DNA of 59,600 nt from an uncultured Sphingomonas sp. (GTDB taxonomy: Bacteria; Pseudomonadota; Alphaproteobacteria; Sphingomonadales; Sphingomonadaceae): contig CAJYLV010000015.1 in assembly GCA_913776255.1 (NCBI GenBank), positions 1 to 59,600 on the forward strand, written 5' to 3'. The notes under the pieces were generated by a model. It was not told the origin of the DNA and did not search any database. It saw nothing but the letters and a program-made list of their open reading frames with translations. The translations under genes were made by a program, and so were the position numbers. Shown here in pieces: positions 8,968 to 16,151 of the stretch (the stretch's first letter is position 1; each line of letters opens with the position of its first letter).

Positions 8968-10461
8968 TTATACCAGTGCGCGCGGCATCGGCTTGCGGCG
9001 ACGGCGCATCGCCGCGCCGACCGCGCCGAAGCCGGCGAGCATCATTGCCCAGGTCTGCGGCTCCGGCACCGCGCCGGTCAGCTTCGCATATTCGTCGGCG
9101 CCGACCTTGAAGCTGTAGACCATGTTCGGGATCAGCGTCTTGCCCTTGGGGCAGGCGGCGCCGAGCTTGACCTCCGCGCTGCCGCCCTTGCCGGTCAGGC
9201 CGCCGGTGCAGACGTCGAACTGCTCGCCGCTGCCCGACTGGGTGACCGAATAATCGTTGTCGGTGACAACGATCAGCGCATAGCTGCCGTCCGCCAGCCG
9301 CGGGCCGAACGAAAAGCCCTCGATCTTCTCGGGCACCGGATAGCCGGCCGCCTGGAGCGCGGCGGCGATGTCGAGGAACGGGGTCGCGCTCTTGGCGACC
9401 GGGGTGACGCCGGCCGGCAGCTCGTTGGTTCCGGCGAGGCTGAGGTCCTTGACGTCGGTGGCGTTGGTCAGGTCGACCTCATAGACGCGCTTGTCGGCGA
9501 CCTGCTTCTTGCCGTTGGGATCGTCGACGCCGAAGCCGCGATTGTCGCGTTCCAGCACCAGCAACTTGTTGTCGCCCACCGCCTGCAACGACGAGACACC
9601 GATCGAGCGGCCCTGCTTTTCGGCGTCGAACAGGTTCTTGGTCAGCCCGGCGTTGAGCTCGTCGACTGCGGCGAGCTGGTAGACATATTGCTTGGTCTGC
9701 TTGCCGGTCGCGACGTCGAATTCGACGATGCGGGTGTTGCGGCTGTAGACGCCGTTCGCCGCGCCATCGGGTGCGCGGCCTTCGTTGACCAGCGGATCCT
9801 GGAGGATCGCATAAGCGGTCTTGCCGTCCTTGCTGACGGTCAGCCCCTCGAAGCCGCGATTGTCCTGCCGACCGGTGACGATTGTCCCCGCGCCGCCGAC
9901 GTAATCGACGCCGCCCTTGCCGTCGTGCGGGACGAGGTTGGACGGCACCTCGAACGCGCGGATGAACTGCCCGTCGGCGCGGAATTCGAGCACCGACGGG
10001 CCATATTCGTCGGAAACGAGGAAATTGCCGTTCGGCAGCCGCGCCAGCCCCTCGGGATCGAGCGAGCGGCCGAGATCGGCGACGCTGCCGTTCAGCAATT
10101 GCGGGTTGAGGCCGTTATAATTGTTCGCACCGTCATGGTAGAGGACGGTGTTGGTCAGCGTGAAGCCGTTGATCTTGCCGCCCGCGTCGAGGTTGAGCGT
10201 GAAGCCCTGCAAGCGCGGCGCATAGGACAGCACGCCGCCGCCTGGGCCGCGATCGGTGGTCGCCCAGAAGGTGCCGGTGCTGGCGTCGTAGCTGAGATCC
10301 GACCCGAACCCGCCGAGGCGATTGTCGCCGACATTGGCGAAGCCCGACAAATCGGTGCCGTTGGGGACCGAATAGGACGAGATCAGCGTCACCGCACCCG
10401 CCGTCGACGGCGCGAGGACGAGGGTGGCGGCGGCAGTGGCGAGCAAGGCGAAGCGGCGCAT
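8968..10461 (-). CDS. Phytase-like esterase-type surface protein with PEPxxWA-CTERM sorting tail
   Basis: 497 aa. The Sec signal MRRFALLATAAATLVLAPSTAGA is followed by a domain like those annotated as esterase-like activity of phytase family, probably a beta-propeller: GFGSDLSYDASTGTFWATTDRGP, PEGLARLPNGNFLVSDEYGP and FSFGPRLADGSYALIVVTDND. The C-terminus has the tripartite exosortase tail: the PEP motif (VPEPQTWAMM), a hydrophobic helix with FGAVGAAM, and the arginine cluster RRRRK. It should be exported, then cut and anchored or released by exosortase (xrtV, 41865). Four cysteines in the mature part could form disulphides. It is alone on its transcript, with an unusual leader described separately. 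Enzymatic specificity is unknown. Confidence 0.88.
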   Translation of the reverse strand: MRRFALLATAAATLVLAPSTAGAVTLISSYSVPNGTDLSGFANVGDNRLGGFGSDLSYDASTGTFWATTDRGPGGGVLSYAPRLQGFTLNLDAGGKINGFTLTNTVLYHDGANNYNGLNPQLLNGSVADLGRSLDPEGLARLPNGNFLVSDEYGPSVLEFRADGQFIRAFEVPSNLVPHDGKGGVDYVGGAGTIVTGRQDNRGFEGLTVSKDGKTAYAILQDPLVNEGRAPDGAANGVYSRNTRIVEFDVATGKQTKQYVYQLAAVDELNAGLTKNLFDAEKQGRSIGVSSLQAVGDNKLLVLERDNRGFGVDDPNGKKQVADKRVYEVDLTNATDVKDLSLAGTNELPAGVTPVAKSATPFLDIAAALQAAGYPVPEKIEGFSFGPRLADGSYALIVVTDNDYSVTQSGSGEQFDVCTGGLTGKGGSAEVKLGAACPKGKTLIPNMVYSFKVGADEYAKLTGAVPEPQTWAMMLAGFGAVGAAMRRRRKPMPRALV

Positions 10462-10463
10462 CG

Positions 10464-10482
10464 GGTTAACCTCCTGTTAACC
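10464..10482 (-). promoter_or_regulatory. Hairpin carrying the Shine-Dalgarno of the esterase gene
   Basis: Read on the minus strand, GGTTAAC-AGGAG-GTTAACC forms a perfect 7-bp stem with the ribosome-binding AGGAG as its 5-nt loop, ending 2 nt before the ATG at 10461. In the folded form the start region is next to the stem, so folding could limit translation. Palindrome and position are seen; regulation is inference. Confidence 0.5.
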
Positions 10483-10515
10483 GCGCGCCTGACGTTTTGC
10501 TGTTACGCAGCCGTG

Positions 10516-10537
10516 ACGATCGTACGACGATCGTGCG
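10516..10537. promoter_or_regulatory. Paired palindromic operator-like site
   Basis: Two copies of an 11-nt unit (ACGATCGTACG, ACGATCGTGCG) in tandem with one mismatch; each includes the 8-bp palindrome ACGATCGT. Centres are 11 bp apart, one helical turn, as expected if two protein dimers bind the same DNA face. The site lies 55-76 nt upstream of the esterase start, where a promoter would be. Confidence 0.4.
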
Positions 10538-10573
10538 ACACCTACCCGCCTGTCCCGCTTTGGAGCGACCGGG

Positions 10574-12244
10574 TCAGTGCTTGCGAAGATGCGCCGCGAG
10601 CCGCAGCGTCTGCGCGAGCAGCGTCAGCGTCGGATTGGCGAAGCTGGAGGTCGGGAAGCTCGCCGCCCCGGCGATGAACACGCCGCGCGTGCCGAACAGC
10701 TCGGCATTGGCGTCGCACACGCCGTCGGCGGCGGTGTCGGCCATGCGCGCGGTGCCGATATGATGGCCGCCGACCGGGACCGGATGGTCGCTCCACGCCT
10801 GCGCTTCCTCGTCGGTCAGCGTGATCGTGGCCAGACCGCTGCGGTTCACGGCCGCTGCGATCACGCGCACGCCGTCGATCATCCGCGCGCGATCCGCCGC
10901 GGTACAGCGCCAGTCGATGATCGCGCGGCGCGTCCCCGCACCATCGCGCTCGTTCCCCAGCAGCACGCGGCTGTCGCGATGCGGCTCCTGCTCGCCGTTG
11001 AGGTCGAGCGGATAGACGCCGCCCGGCTCGGCGAGCAGCACGCTGGGCAGCTTGCGCTGCGCGAGAATGCGGCGGCGCGTCCAGTCGAGCGCGAAGCCGG
11101 CCAGCCGCGGCGCGCCGAGCAGCACGTTGCGGAAATGCGCGGCATGGAAGGCCGCCGACGAGCCGCCGCGCTGCGCGCGCGCGTCATGCTCCAGCGCGGT
11201 CATCTTGCGCGCATATTCGGGGACGATCATGTTCTTGGCGAGGTACATCGCCGACAGCACCGGATGGCGATGCGCGGGGTCAACGATGCTGGGATGCGCG
11301 GGGCGGAGCACCATGTTCGCGAGTCGCTCGCGCCGCTGCGCCTCCGGCGACAGCCACAGATAGCGGCGGCAATAGACGCTGTCGTGCGAGCGGAAATAGT
11401 CGAAGCGGTCGTGCCCGGCGGGCGGGTGGAAGGCGATCGTGCCGAGCGTGCCCTCCAGATGGCATTGGTAATAGCGCCCGACCAGATCGTGCTCGTTGCC
11501 GAGTCCGCACGCGCGCGCCTCGTCACTGGCGAGCAACAGCCGCGCGGTCTCGATCCCGCCCGCCGCAAGCACGACGCGCGGCGCAGCGACCGTGACCTTC
11601 GCGCCATCGGGCAGGCGGAGGCGGACGCCGCTGGCGATCGCGCCGTCGCTGACAGTGAGGATCTGGTCTACGGGCGCGTTGGTGAGGACGCGCAGCCGCG
11701 GCGCGGCGGCCAGCCGCTTGCGATACCAGCCGCCGAAATCGGTCGGGTGGCTGAAGCGTTCGATGCGCTCGGTGATCGCATCGTCGCCGGTGCCGGGAAG
11801 CGCGGGATCGCGCTCCTGCGGGTCGGCGGCGGCGGCGATGACGTCGAAAGCCCCCGCCTCGGCGAGCGCCATCGCCTGCGGATAGAAAAGCGCGATTTCG
11901 TCATGCGCGATCGGCCAGCGCGCGGCGGGCATCCAGTCGCGCGTCTCGAAGTCGATCGGATCGAACGGGATGCAGCGCCCGCCCCACACCGCGCTAGTGC
12001 CGCCGAACTGGCGACGCCGGTACATTTCGCCGGGCGAGTGCGAGGAAGGAGAGACCGTCTGCGCGCGCAGGAAGTCCTGCCCGGCCTTGTCGAACTTGTC
12101 GCCGCCGGCCTCGACCAGCACGACGTCCCAGCCGGCATCTTCCAGCGTCAGGGCGAGCGTGATCCCGGCCGGGCCGGCGCCGACGATGACCAGATCGGCC
12201 TCGATTCGCGCGGGCAGCGCGGCGCGGCGCGCGTCGACGATCAT
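10574..12244 (-). CDS. GMC family FAD-dependent oxidoreductase
   Basis: Flavoprotein of 556 aa that probably oxidises an alcohol or sugar. The ATG at 12244 overlaps the TGA of the aldo/keto reductase gene (ATGA), which fixes the start. Near the N-terminus is the dinucleotide-binding motif VIVGAGPAGITLALTLEDAG, then EAGG; the middle has GGTSAVWGGRCIPFD and VVLAAGGIETARLLL; the C-terminus has GGHHIGTARMADT, with the histidine region of GMC enzymes, and SSFANPTLTLLAQTLRLA. It is the last gene of EPS module A. No signal peptide or membrane segment, so it should act in the cytoplasm. Substrate unknown; operon position suggests a sugar or sugar-linked intermediate. Confidence 0.88.
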   Translation of the reverse strand: MIVDARRAALPARIEADLVIVGAGPAGITLALTLEDAGWDVVLVEAGGDKFDKAGQDFLRAQTVSPSSHSPGEMYRRRQFGGTSAVWGGRCIPFDPIDFETRDWMPAARWPIAHDEIALFYPQAMALAEAGAFDVIAAAADPQERDPALPGTGDDAITERIERFSHPTDFGGWYRKRLAAAPRLRVLTNAPVDQILTVSDGAIASGVRLRLPDGAKVTVAAPRVVLAAGGIETARLLLASDEARACGLGNEHDLVGRYYQCHLEGTLGTIAFHPPAGHDRFDYFRSHDSVYCRRYLWLSPEAQRRERLANMVLRPAHPSIVDPAHRHPVLSAMYLAKNMIVPEYARKMTALEHDARAQRGGSSAAFHAAHFRNVLLGAPRLAGFALDWTRRRILAQRKLPSVLLAEPGGVYPLDLNGEQEPHRDSRVLLGNERDGAGTRRAIIDWRCTAADRARMIDGVRVIAAAVNRSGLATITLTDEEAQAWSDHPVPVGGHHIGTARMADTAADGVCDANAELFGTRGVFIAGAASFPTSSFANPTLTLLAQTLRLAAHLRKH

Positions 12245-13053
12245 CGCGCCGATCCCCGCGCGATCGCGGCGAGCGCGCGCAGATGCTCGGCCTTGCCGGT
12301 GCCGACCACGGTGCAGTCGACGGTCGGATGCGCGATCGCGCGCGCCACCGCCTGCGCCGGGGTGAGGCCGGGCTGCAGCGTCACCACCTCGCGCGCGAGC
12401 ACCAGGTGCCCGCGGGCGCGGATCGTCTCGGCGCGCTTGCCGAGCGCGGTGAGCACGTCCCACGGCAGCTCCAGCACGTCATAGCCGGGCTGGTCGAGCG
12501 CGGCGTCGAGCGTGGCGAGATCATCGCACGACACGCCGATCCGCAATGCCTTGCCGCTGGCGCGCGCGGCGACCAGCGCCAACGCCAGCTCGGCATCGGC
12601 GGCGACATGCGCGGGCGGGCTGTGGAGCAGGAACGCCTCGACGCGGTCGGTGCGCAGCCGTCGGAGCGACGCCTCGAGGCTGGCGACGACGGTGCGCGGC
12701 CGCCAGTCGGCGCTGATCGCGTCGGCGCGCTGCGCGGTGACGGCGTTGCCCGCGCCGCCGCGCCGCGCGAGCACCGCGCGGATCAGCGGCTTGGCGGTGC
12801 GCAGCACGCGATATTTGGCGGAGAAGGTCTGCCCGCCCTTGGTGACGACGAACGCCGCGTCGCGCCGCCCGGCGATCGCGCGGCCGATGATCCGCTCGCT
12901 GTCGCCCTGCCCGTAGATGCTGGCGGTATCGAGCACGGTGACGCCGAGATCGAGCGCGGTGCGCACCAGCCGCTCGCTGTCGGCGGCCGGGGCGGGGTTG
13001 GCGAACGAGCCGAACTTGCTGCCGCCCAGCCCGAGGCGCGAGACGGCGGTCAC
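12241..13053 (-). CDS. Aldo/keto reductase
   Basis: 270 aa NAD(P)H-dependent oxidoreductase of the (beta/alpha)8 type. The GTG start at 13053 overlaps the GH16 stop (GTGA), and its own TGA overlaps the next ATG. Motifs: GLGGSKFGS near the N-terminus, DTASIYGQGDSERIIGRA (catalytic Asp and Tyr), VVTKGGQ (Lys) and AFLLHSPP (His), so the tetrad looks complete; GVSCDD and the C-terminal VVGTGKAEHL follow. The protein is a little short for the family. Tight coupling to a GMC oxidoreductase suggests the two enzymes work on the same oxo/hydroxy compound, perhaps in making a modified sugar. That is inference from gene order. Confidence 0.88.
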   Translation of the reverse strand: MTAVSRLGLGGSKFGSFANPAPAADSERLVRTALDLGVTVLDTASIYGQGDSERIIGRAIAGRRDAAFVVTKGGQTFSAKYRVLRTAKPLIRAVLARRGGAGNAVTAQRADAISADWRPRTVVASLEASLRRLRTDRVEAFLLHSPPAHVAADAELALALVAARASGKALRIGVSCDDLATLDAALDQPGYDVLELPWDVLTALGKRAETIRARGHLVLAREVVTLQPGLTPAQAVARAIAHPTVDCTVVGTGKAEHLRALAAIARGSAR

Positions 13054-13928
13054 TTGCCCGCGATCCGGTACGCGCGCACCCAGTCAATCTTCATCCGTGC
13101 CGGCCATTTCTGGTCGCCGCGCGGCGCACCCGGCCAATTGCCGCCGATCGCGAGGTTGAGGAGCAGGTAGAGCGGCTGGTGATAATCCTTGTTCGGAACG
13201 CGGCGCACCGGCCGGTCATCGAAATACCAGACCAGCTCCTTCGGCGTCACCATCATCCCATAGGTGTGGAATTGCGCCAGATCGGTGCCGCTCTGCCATG
13301 GCATCCCGTCACCCTTCTTCTGGTTGCCGGGCAGGTTCGGGAAATAGGTGAAATAGAGTTTGCCGGGCTCGCCGATCGATTCGAAGACGTCGATCTCGGT
13401 CGGTCCGGGCTGTTGTGGCTTGCCGTCCTTCACCGCCGGCACGGGGAGCAGCCAGAAGGCCGGCCAGATGCCCTTGCCCGACGGAAAGGCGATCCGCGCC
13501 TCGACATAGCCGTAGGTGAAGTGGAACGACCGCTCGGTGGTGATGAGGCCCGAGAGGTACGGCAAATGGTTGGTGGCCGGATCGGCGCGATAGGGGTTGG
13601 GGCGCGCCGCGATCGTCAGCACGCCCGGCGTCCACTCGAACGCCGACATGCCCTCGGCGGGGTCGCCATAATATTCCAGCTCGCCATTGGGGACGAGCGT
13701 GCGCGGCTCCCAGCCCTTTTCGGCGCGGGTCAGCTGGACGCCGAACCAGTAATTGGTCTTCCAGCGCCCTCTCGGGTTCTTCTCGGCGTGCCAGAAATCG
13801 GGCGCGCGGTCGAATTCCTCGGCGAAGGCGGGGCGCAGCCGCGACCGGTCGAGCGTCGCGCCGCCCTCCGGCGTTGCCGACCAGCCCGCCCAGATCGCCG
13901 CGGCGAGCAGCGCGACGCGCACGATCAT
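13050..13928 (-). CDS. Glycoside hydrolase family 16 protein
   Basis: 292 aa exported endo-beta-glycanase candidate. ATG 13928 overlaps the preceding glycosyltransferase stop (ATGA); a GTG two codons earlier is in frame. The N-terminal MIVRVALLAAAIWAGWSA is a plausible signal peptide. The GH16 catalytic motif ExDxxE is visible as EIDVFESIG, with upstream GYVEARIAFPSGKGIWPAFWLLP and downstream FHTYGMMVTPKELVWYFDDRPVRR, all characteristic of the laminarinase/ExoK branch. In other EPS loci such enzymes trim or release the polymer. Location within module A, between GT2 and the reductase, suggests it acts on this locus's own polysaccharide. Confidence 0.92.
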   Translation of the reverse strand: MIVRVALLAAAIWAGWSATPEGGATLDRSRLRPAFAEEFDRAPDFWHAEKNPRGRWKTNYWFGVQLTRAEKGWEPRTLVPNGELEYYGDPAEGMSAFEWTPGVLTIAARPNPYRADPATNHLPYLSGLITTERSFHFTYGYVEARIAFPSGKGIWPAFWLLPVPAVKDGKPQQPGPTEIDVFESIGEPGKLYFTYFPNLPGNQKKGDGMPWQSGTDLAQFHTYGMMVTPKELVWYFDDRPVRRVPNKDYHQPLYLLLNLAIGGNWPGAPRGDQKWPARMKIDWVRAYRIAGK

Positions 13929-14818
13929 TTCCACACCGATCCACCGCAGGCGCGGATATAGGCGGCGGTCTCACGCGAGATCGCCTTGCGCTGCGGCCGG
14001 TCGCTGCGTTTGCGCCAGTCGAGGAACTTGCGCACCGCGCCGGTCACGCTGGCCTGGCCGCGCTGGCGCATCAGCAGATAGGGCGTGAAGAGCGCCGCGT
14101 TCACCAGCACCTCCGGGAAAGGCATCCGAAGGTAGCTGATGATATATTTGTTCGCCAGCCGCTGCGTCTGCACGCGCTTCTTCGCGTCGCGGCCGGCGGG
14201 ATGCTCCAGCTCCTCGCACGCGATCGCCGGGTCGTAGCGGATCCGCCAGCCGGCATCGATGATCCGGTACGACAGCTCGATCTCCTCCAGCCCGTAGAAG
14301 AAATCGGGCAGGAAGCCGCCGACCGCGCGCAGGCAGGCGGTGCGGAACGCGACGCACCCGCCGACGAAGCGGAAGGTGAGGAACGGCTGCGTGAGGTCGA
14401 CGTCCTTGCGGGTGTGCGGGATCAGGTCGACGCGGCGGCGCGTCTCGCCGCGGACGTGCTTGCGCACAGTGATCGCGCCGAGCCGCGCGTCCTCGTCGAA
14501 GCGCGCCGCGAACAGGTCGAGCATTGCCGGCGTCTCGACCAGCACGTCGTCGTCGAGCAGCACGATGATCGCGCCGCGCGCCGCGTCGAAGCCGTCGTTG
14601 CGCGCGTGGACGCCCTTGTTGAACCCCGAGAACAGATACTGGCGATGCGCGAAGGGCGCGAGCAGCGTCTCGCGCGTGCCGCGCTCGGCATTGTTGTCGA
14701 CGAGGACCAGCTCGTAATCGTCGCGCGGGCCGAGGCAGTCGTGGAGCCGGGCCAGCGTGTCGGCGAGGATCTGGTCGCGGGCGTAGGTCAGCACCACGAC
14801 GGAGAAGCGGATCGTCAT
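13925..14818 (-). CDS. Glycosyltransferase family 2 protein
   Basis: 297 aa, no membrane segment. ATG 14818 overlaps the flippase stop (ATGA). GT-A fold features: FSVVVLTYARDQILADTL at the N-terminus, LVDNNAERGTRE, NKGVHARNDGFDAARG, and the nucleotide/metal motif LLDDDVLV; later GGCVAFRTACLRAVGGF and FYGLEEIELSYRI (ED/E-type base region) are those of rhamnosyl/galactosyl-like GT2 enzymes. Probably adds one sugar to the lipid-linked repeat unit on the inner face of the cytoplasmic membrane. Donor sugar cannot be read from sequence. Confidence 0.9.
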   Translation of the reverse strand: MTIRFSVVVLTYARDQILADTLARLHDCLGPRDDYELVLVDNNAERGTRETLLAPFAHRQYLFSGFNKGVHARNDGFDAARGAIIVLLDDDVLVETPAMLDLFAARFDEDARLGAITVRKHVRGETRRRVDLIPHTRKDVDLTQPFLTFRFVGGCVAFRTACLRAVGGFLPDFFYGLEEIELSYRIIDAGWRIRYDPAIACEELEHPAGRDAKKRVQTQRLANKYIISYLRMPFPEVLVNAALFTPYLLMRQRGQASVTGAVRKFLDWRKRSDRPQRKAISRETAAYIRACGGSVWK

Positions 14819-16113
14819 GCCATTGGCTCCGACAGCGCGAGGCGGGTGAGGGCGTGGCGCTCGGCAAGGGTGAGCAGCACGATATTGGCGAGCTGGCTGA
14901 CCGCGATCGCGATCGCCATGCCGGGGATGCCGTGCGGGATCGCGAGCACCAGCGCGGCGAGCGTCACCAGCGCGGTCGCGGCGCGGGTGACGAACATCGT
15001 CCGGCTGGCGCGCAGCACGATCAGCAGCGTCTCCGAGGGCTGGTTGAGGCAGAACAGGAAGAACGCCGCGCACAGCAGCTGTACGTTCTGCTCGACGCCC
15101 GCATATTGGCCGTGGAAGACCAGGGCGATCAGCGGGTGCGCGAAGAGCGCGACCAATGCGAGGTATCCGCCGGTCAGCAGGATCAACGTGCGGCGGGTGT
15201 TGCCGATCGCGCGGCGCAGGCCGGGGCCGCCATCCTTCGCGAGCGCCGCGGCGGCGCGCGGCTTGTCGGTCGAATCGATCGCGGAGACGATGCTGACTGC
15301 GGGGTTGGTGAGCGTGCGCGCCGCGGTGAACACCGCCGCCGCGCCCGGCCCGAGCAGCGCACCGATCAGGATCACGACCGTCGCGGTGCTGTAGACGGTA
15401 TAGGGGAAGATGTTGAGCGCGAGCCAGCCGGCGAAGCGACCGTGCGGGGCGAAGCGCTGCCACGCGCGGGTCGCGGCGGGGGCGGCGGGGCGGAGCAGCA
15501 GCAGCGCGAACACGGTCGCGAGCGTCGCCGACACGCCCCAAGCGAGCGCGCCCGCCACGGCATCCGGACGGGTCGCCGCGGCGATCAGCGCACCGCCGAT
15601 CAGCGCGACGAAGAACAGCGCCGAGACGAGCGCCGCCAGCCAGGCGCGTTCCTGCTTGTAGAACCAGCGGCGCACGAAGTCGGCGGCGAGCAGCGGCGGG
15701 GTGATGCCGGCGCCGAGCAGCAGCGGCTCGGCCAGCCAGCGTTGCGCGGGCAGCGCGGCCTGCACCAGCGCCGCGATCGCGACCAGCCCGACCGCGAGCA
15801 CCAGCGCGGCGGCGACGTTCAGCCACCACCAGTCGGAGTGGTAGCGACGGTCGTCGGCGGCATCGCCATGCTCGCGATGCTCGGTGACATAGGGGAGGGT
15901 GATGAGCGAGCGGTGGAAGCCCGCGACGAAATAATAGGCGCCGATCGCGACGCCGACCGCGCCGAACGCGGCGGGGGGCAGGTGGCGGCCGAGGATCGCG
16001 CTCGCGGCGATACTCCCCAGCCCCTGAAAGCCCTGGTCGGCCAGCGCGAACAGCCGCGCCAGCCGCCGGTCGCGGAGCCGCCCGGTCAGGCTCTGGAGAG
16101 GAAAGGAAGCCAT
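14815..16113 (-). CDS. Wzx-type oligosaccharide flippase (module A)
   Basis: 432 aa polytopic protein of the MOP/polysaccharide transporter group with about 12 hydrophobic segments over the whole length. The N-terminus (LARLFALADQGFQGLGSIAASAILGRHLPPAAFGAVGVA) has the amphipathic start and first helices usual in Wzx proteins. It would move the undecaprenyl-linked repeat unit to the periplasmic face. It lies 34 nt behind the Wzc gene, the gap holding a hairpin, and overlaps the GT2 gene by 4 nt. Sequence is not close enough to any flippase I recall to name a substrate. Confidence 0.85.
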   Translation of the reverse strand: MASFPLQSLTGRLRDRRLARLFALADQGFQGLGSIAASAILGRHLPPAAFGAVGVAIGAYYFVAGFHRSLITLPYVTEHREHGDAADDRRYHSDWWWLNVAAALVLAVGLVAIAALVQAALPAQRWLAEPLLLGAGITPPLLAADFVRRWFYKQERAWLAALVSALFFVALIGGALIAAATRPDAVAGALAWGVSATLATVFALLLLRPAAPAATRAWQRFAPHGRFAGWLALNIFPYTVYSTATVVILIGALLGPGAAAVFTAARTLTNPAVSIVSAIDSTDKPRAAAALAKDGGPGLRRAIGNTRRTLILLTGGYLALVALFAHPLIALVFHGQYAGVEQNVQLLCAAFFLFCLNQPSETLLIVLRASRTMFVTRAATALVTLAALVLAIPHGIPGMAIAIAVSQLANIVLLTLAERHALTRLALSEPMA

Positions 16114-16127
16114 CGGGCGGCGCGCTG

Positions 16128-16151
16128 GTGATCCGGTCGCGGCCGGATCAC
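16128..16151 (-). terminator. Intra-operon hairpin between wzc and wzx
   Basis: Perfect 9-bp stem GTGATCCGG/CCGGATCAC around a 6-nt loop; the stop codon of the Wzc gene (16148-16150) is inside one arm. No T-run. It could stabilise the upstream mRNA or partly attenuate flippase expression; role inferred. Confidence 0.4.

Noticed and set aside
10577..12484. 635-codon plus-strand frame over the GMC oxidoreductase
   Set aside because: No family features; mirror frame of a well-supported flavoprotein gene.
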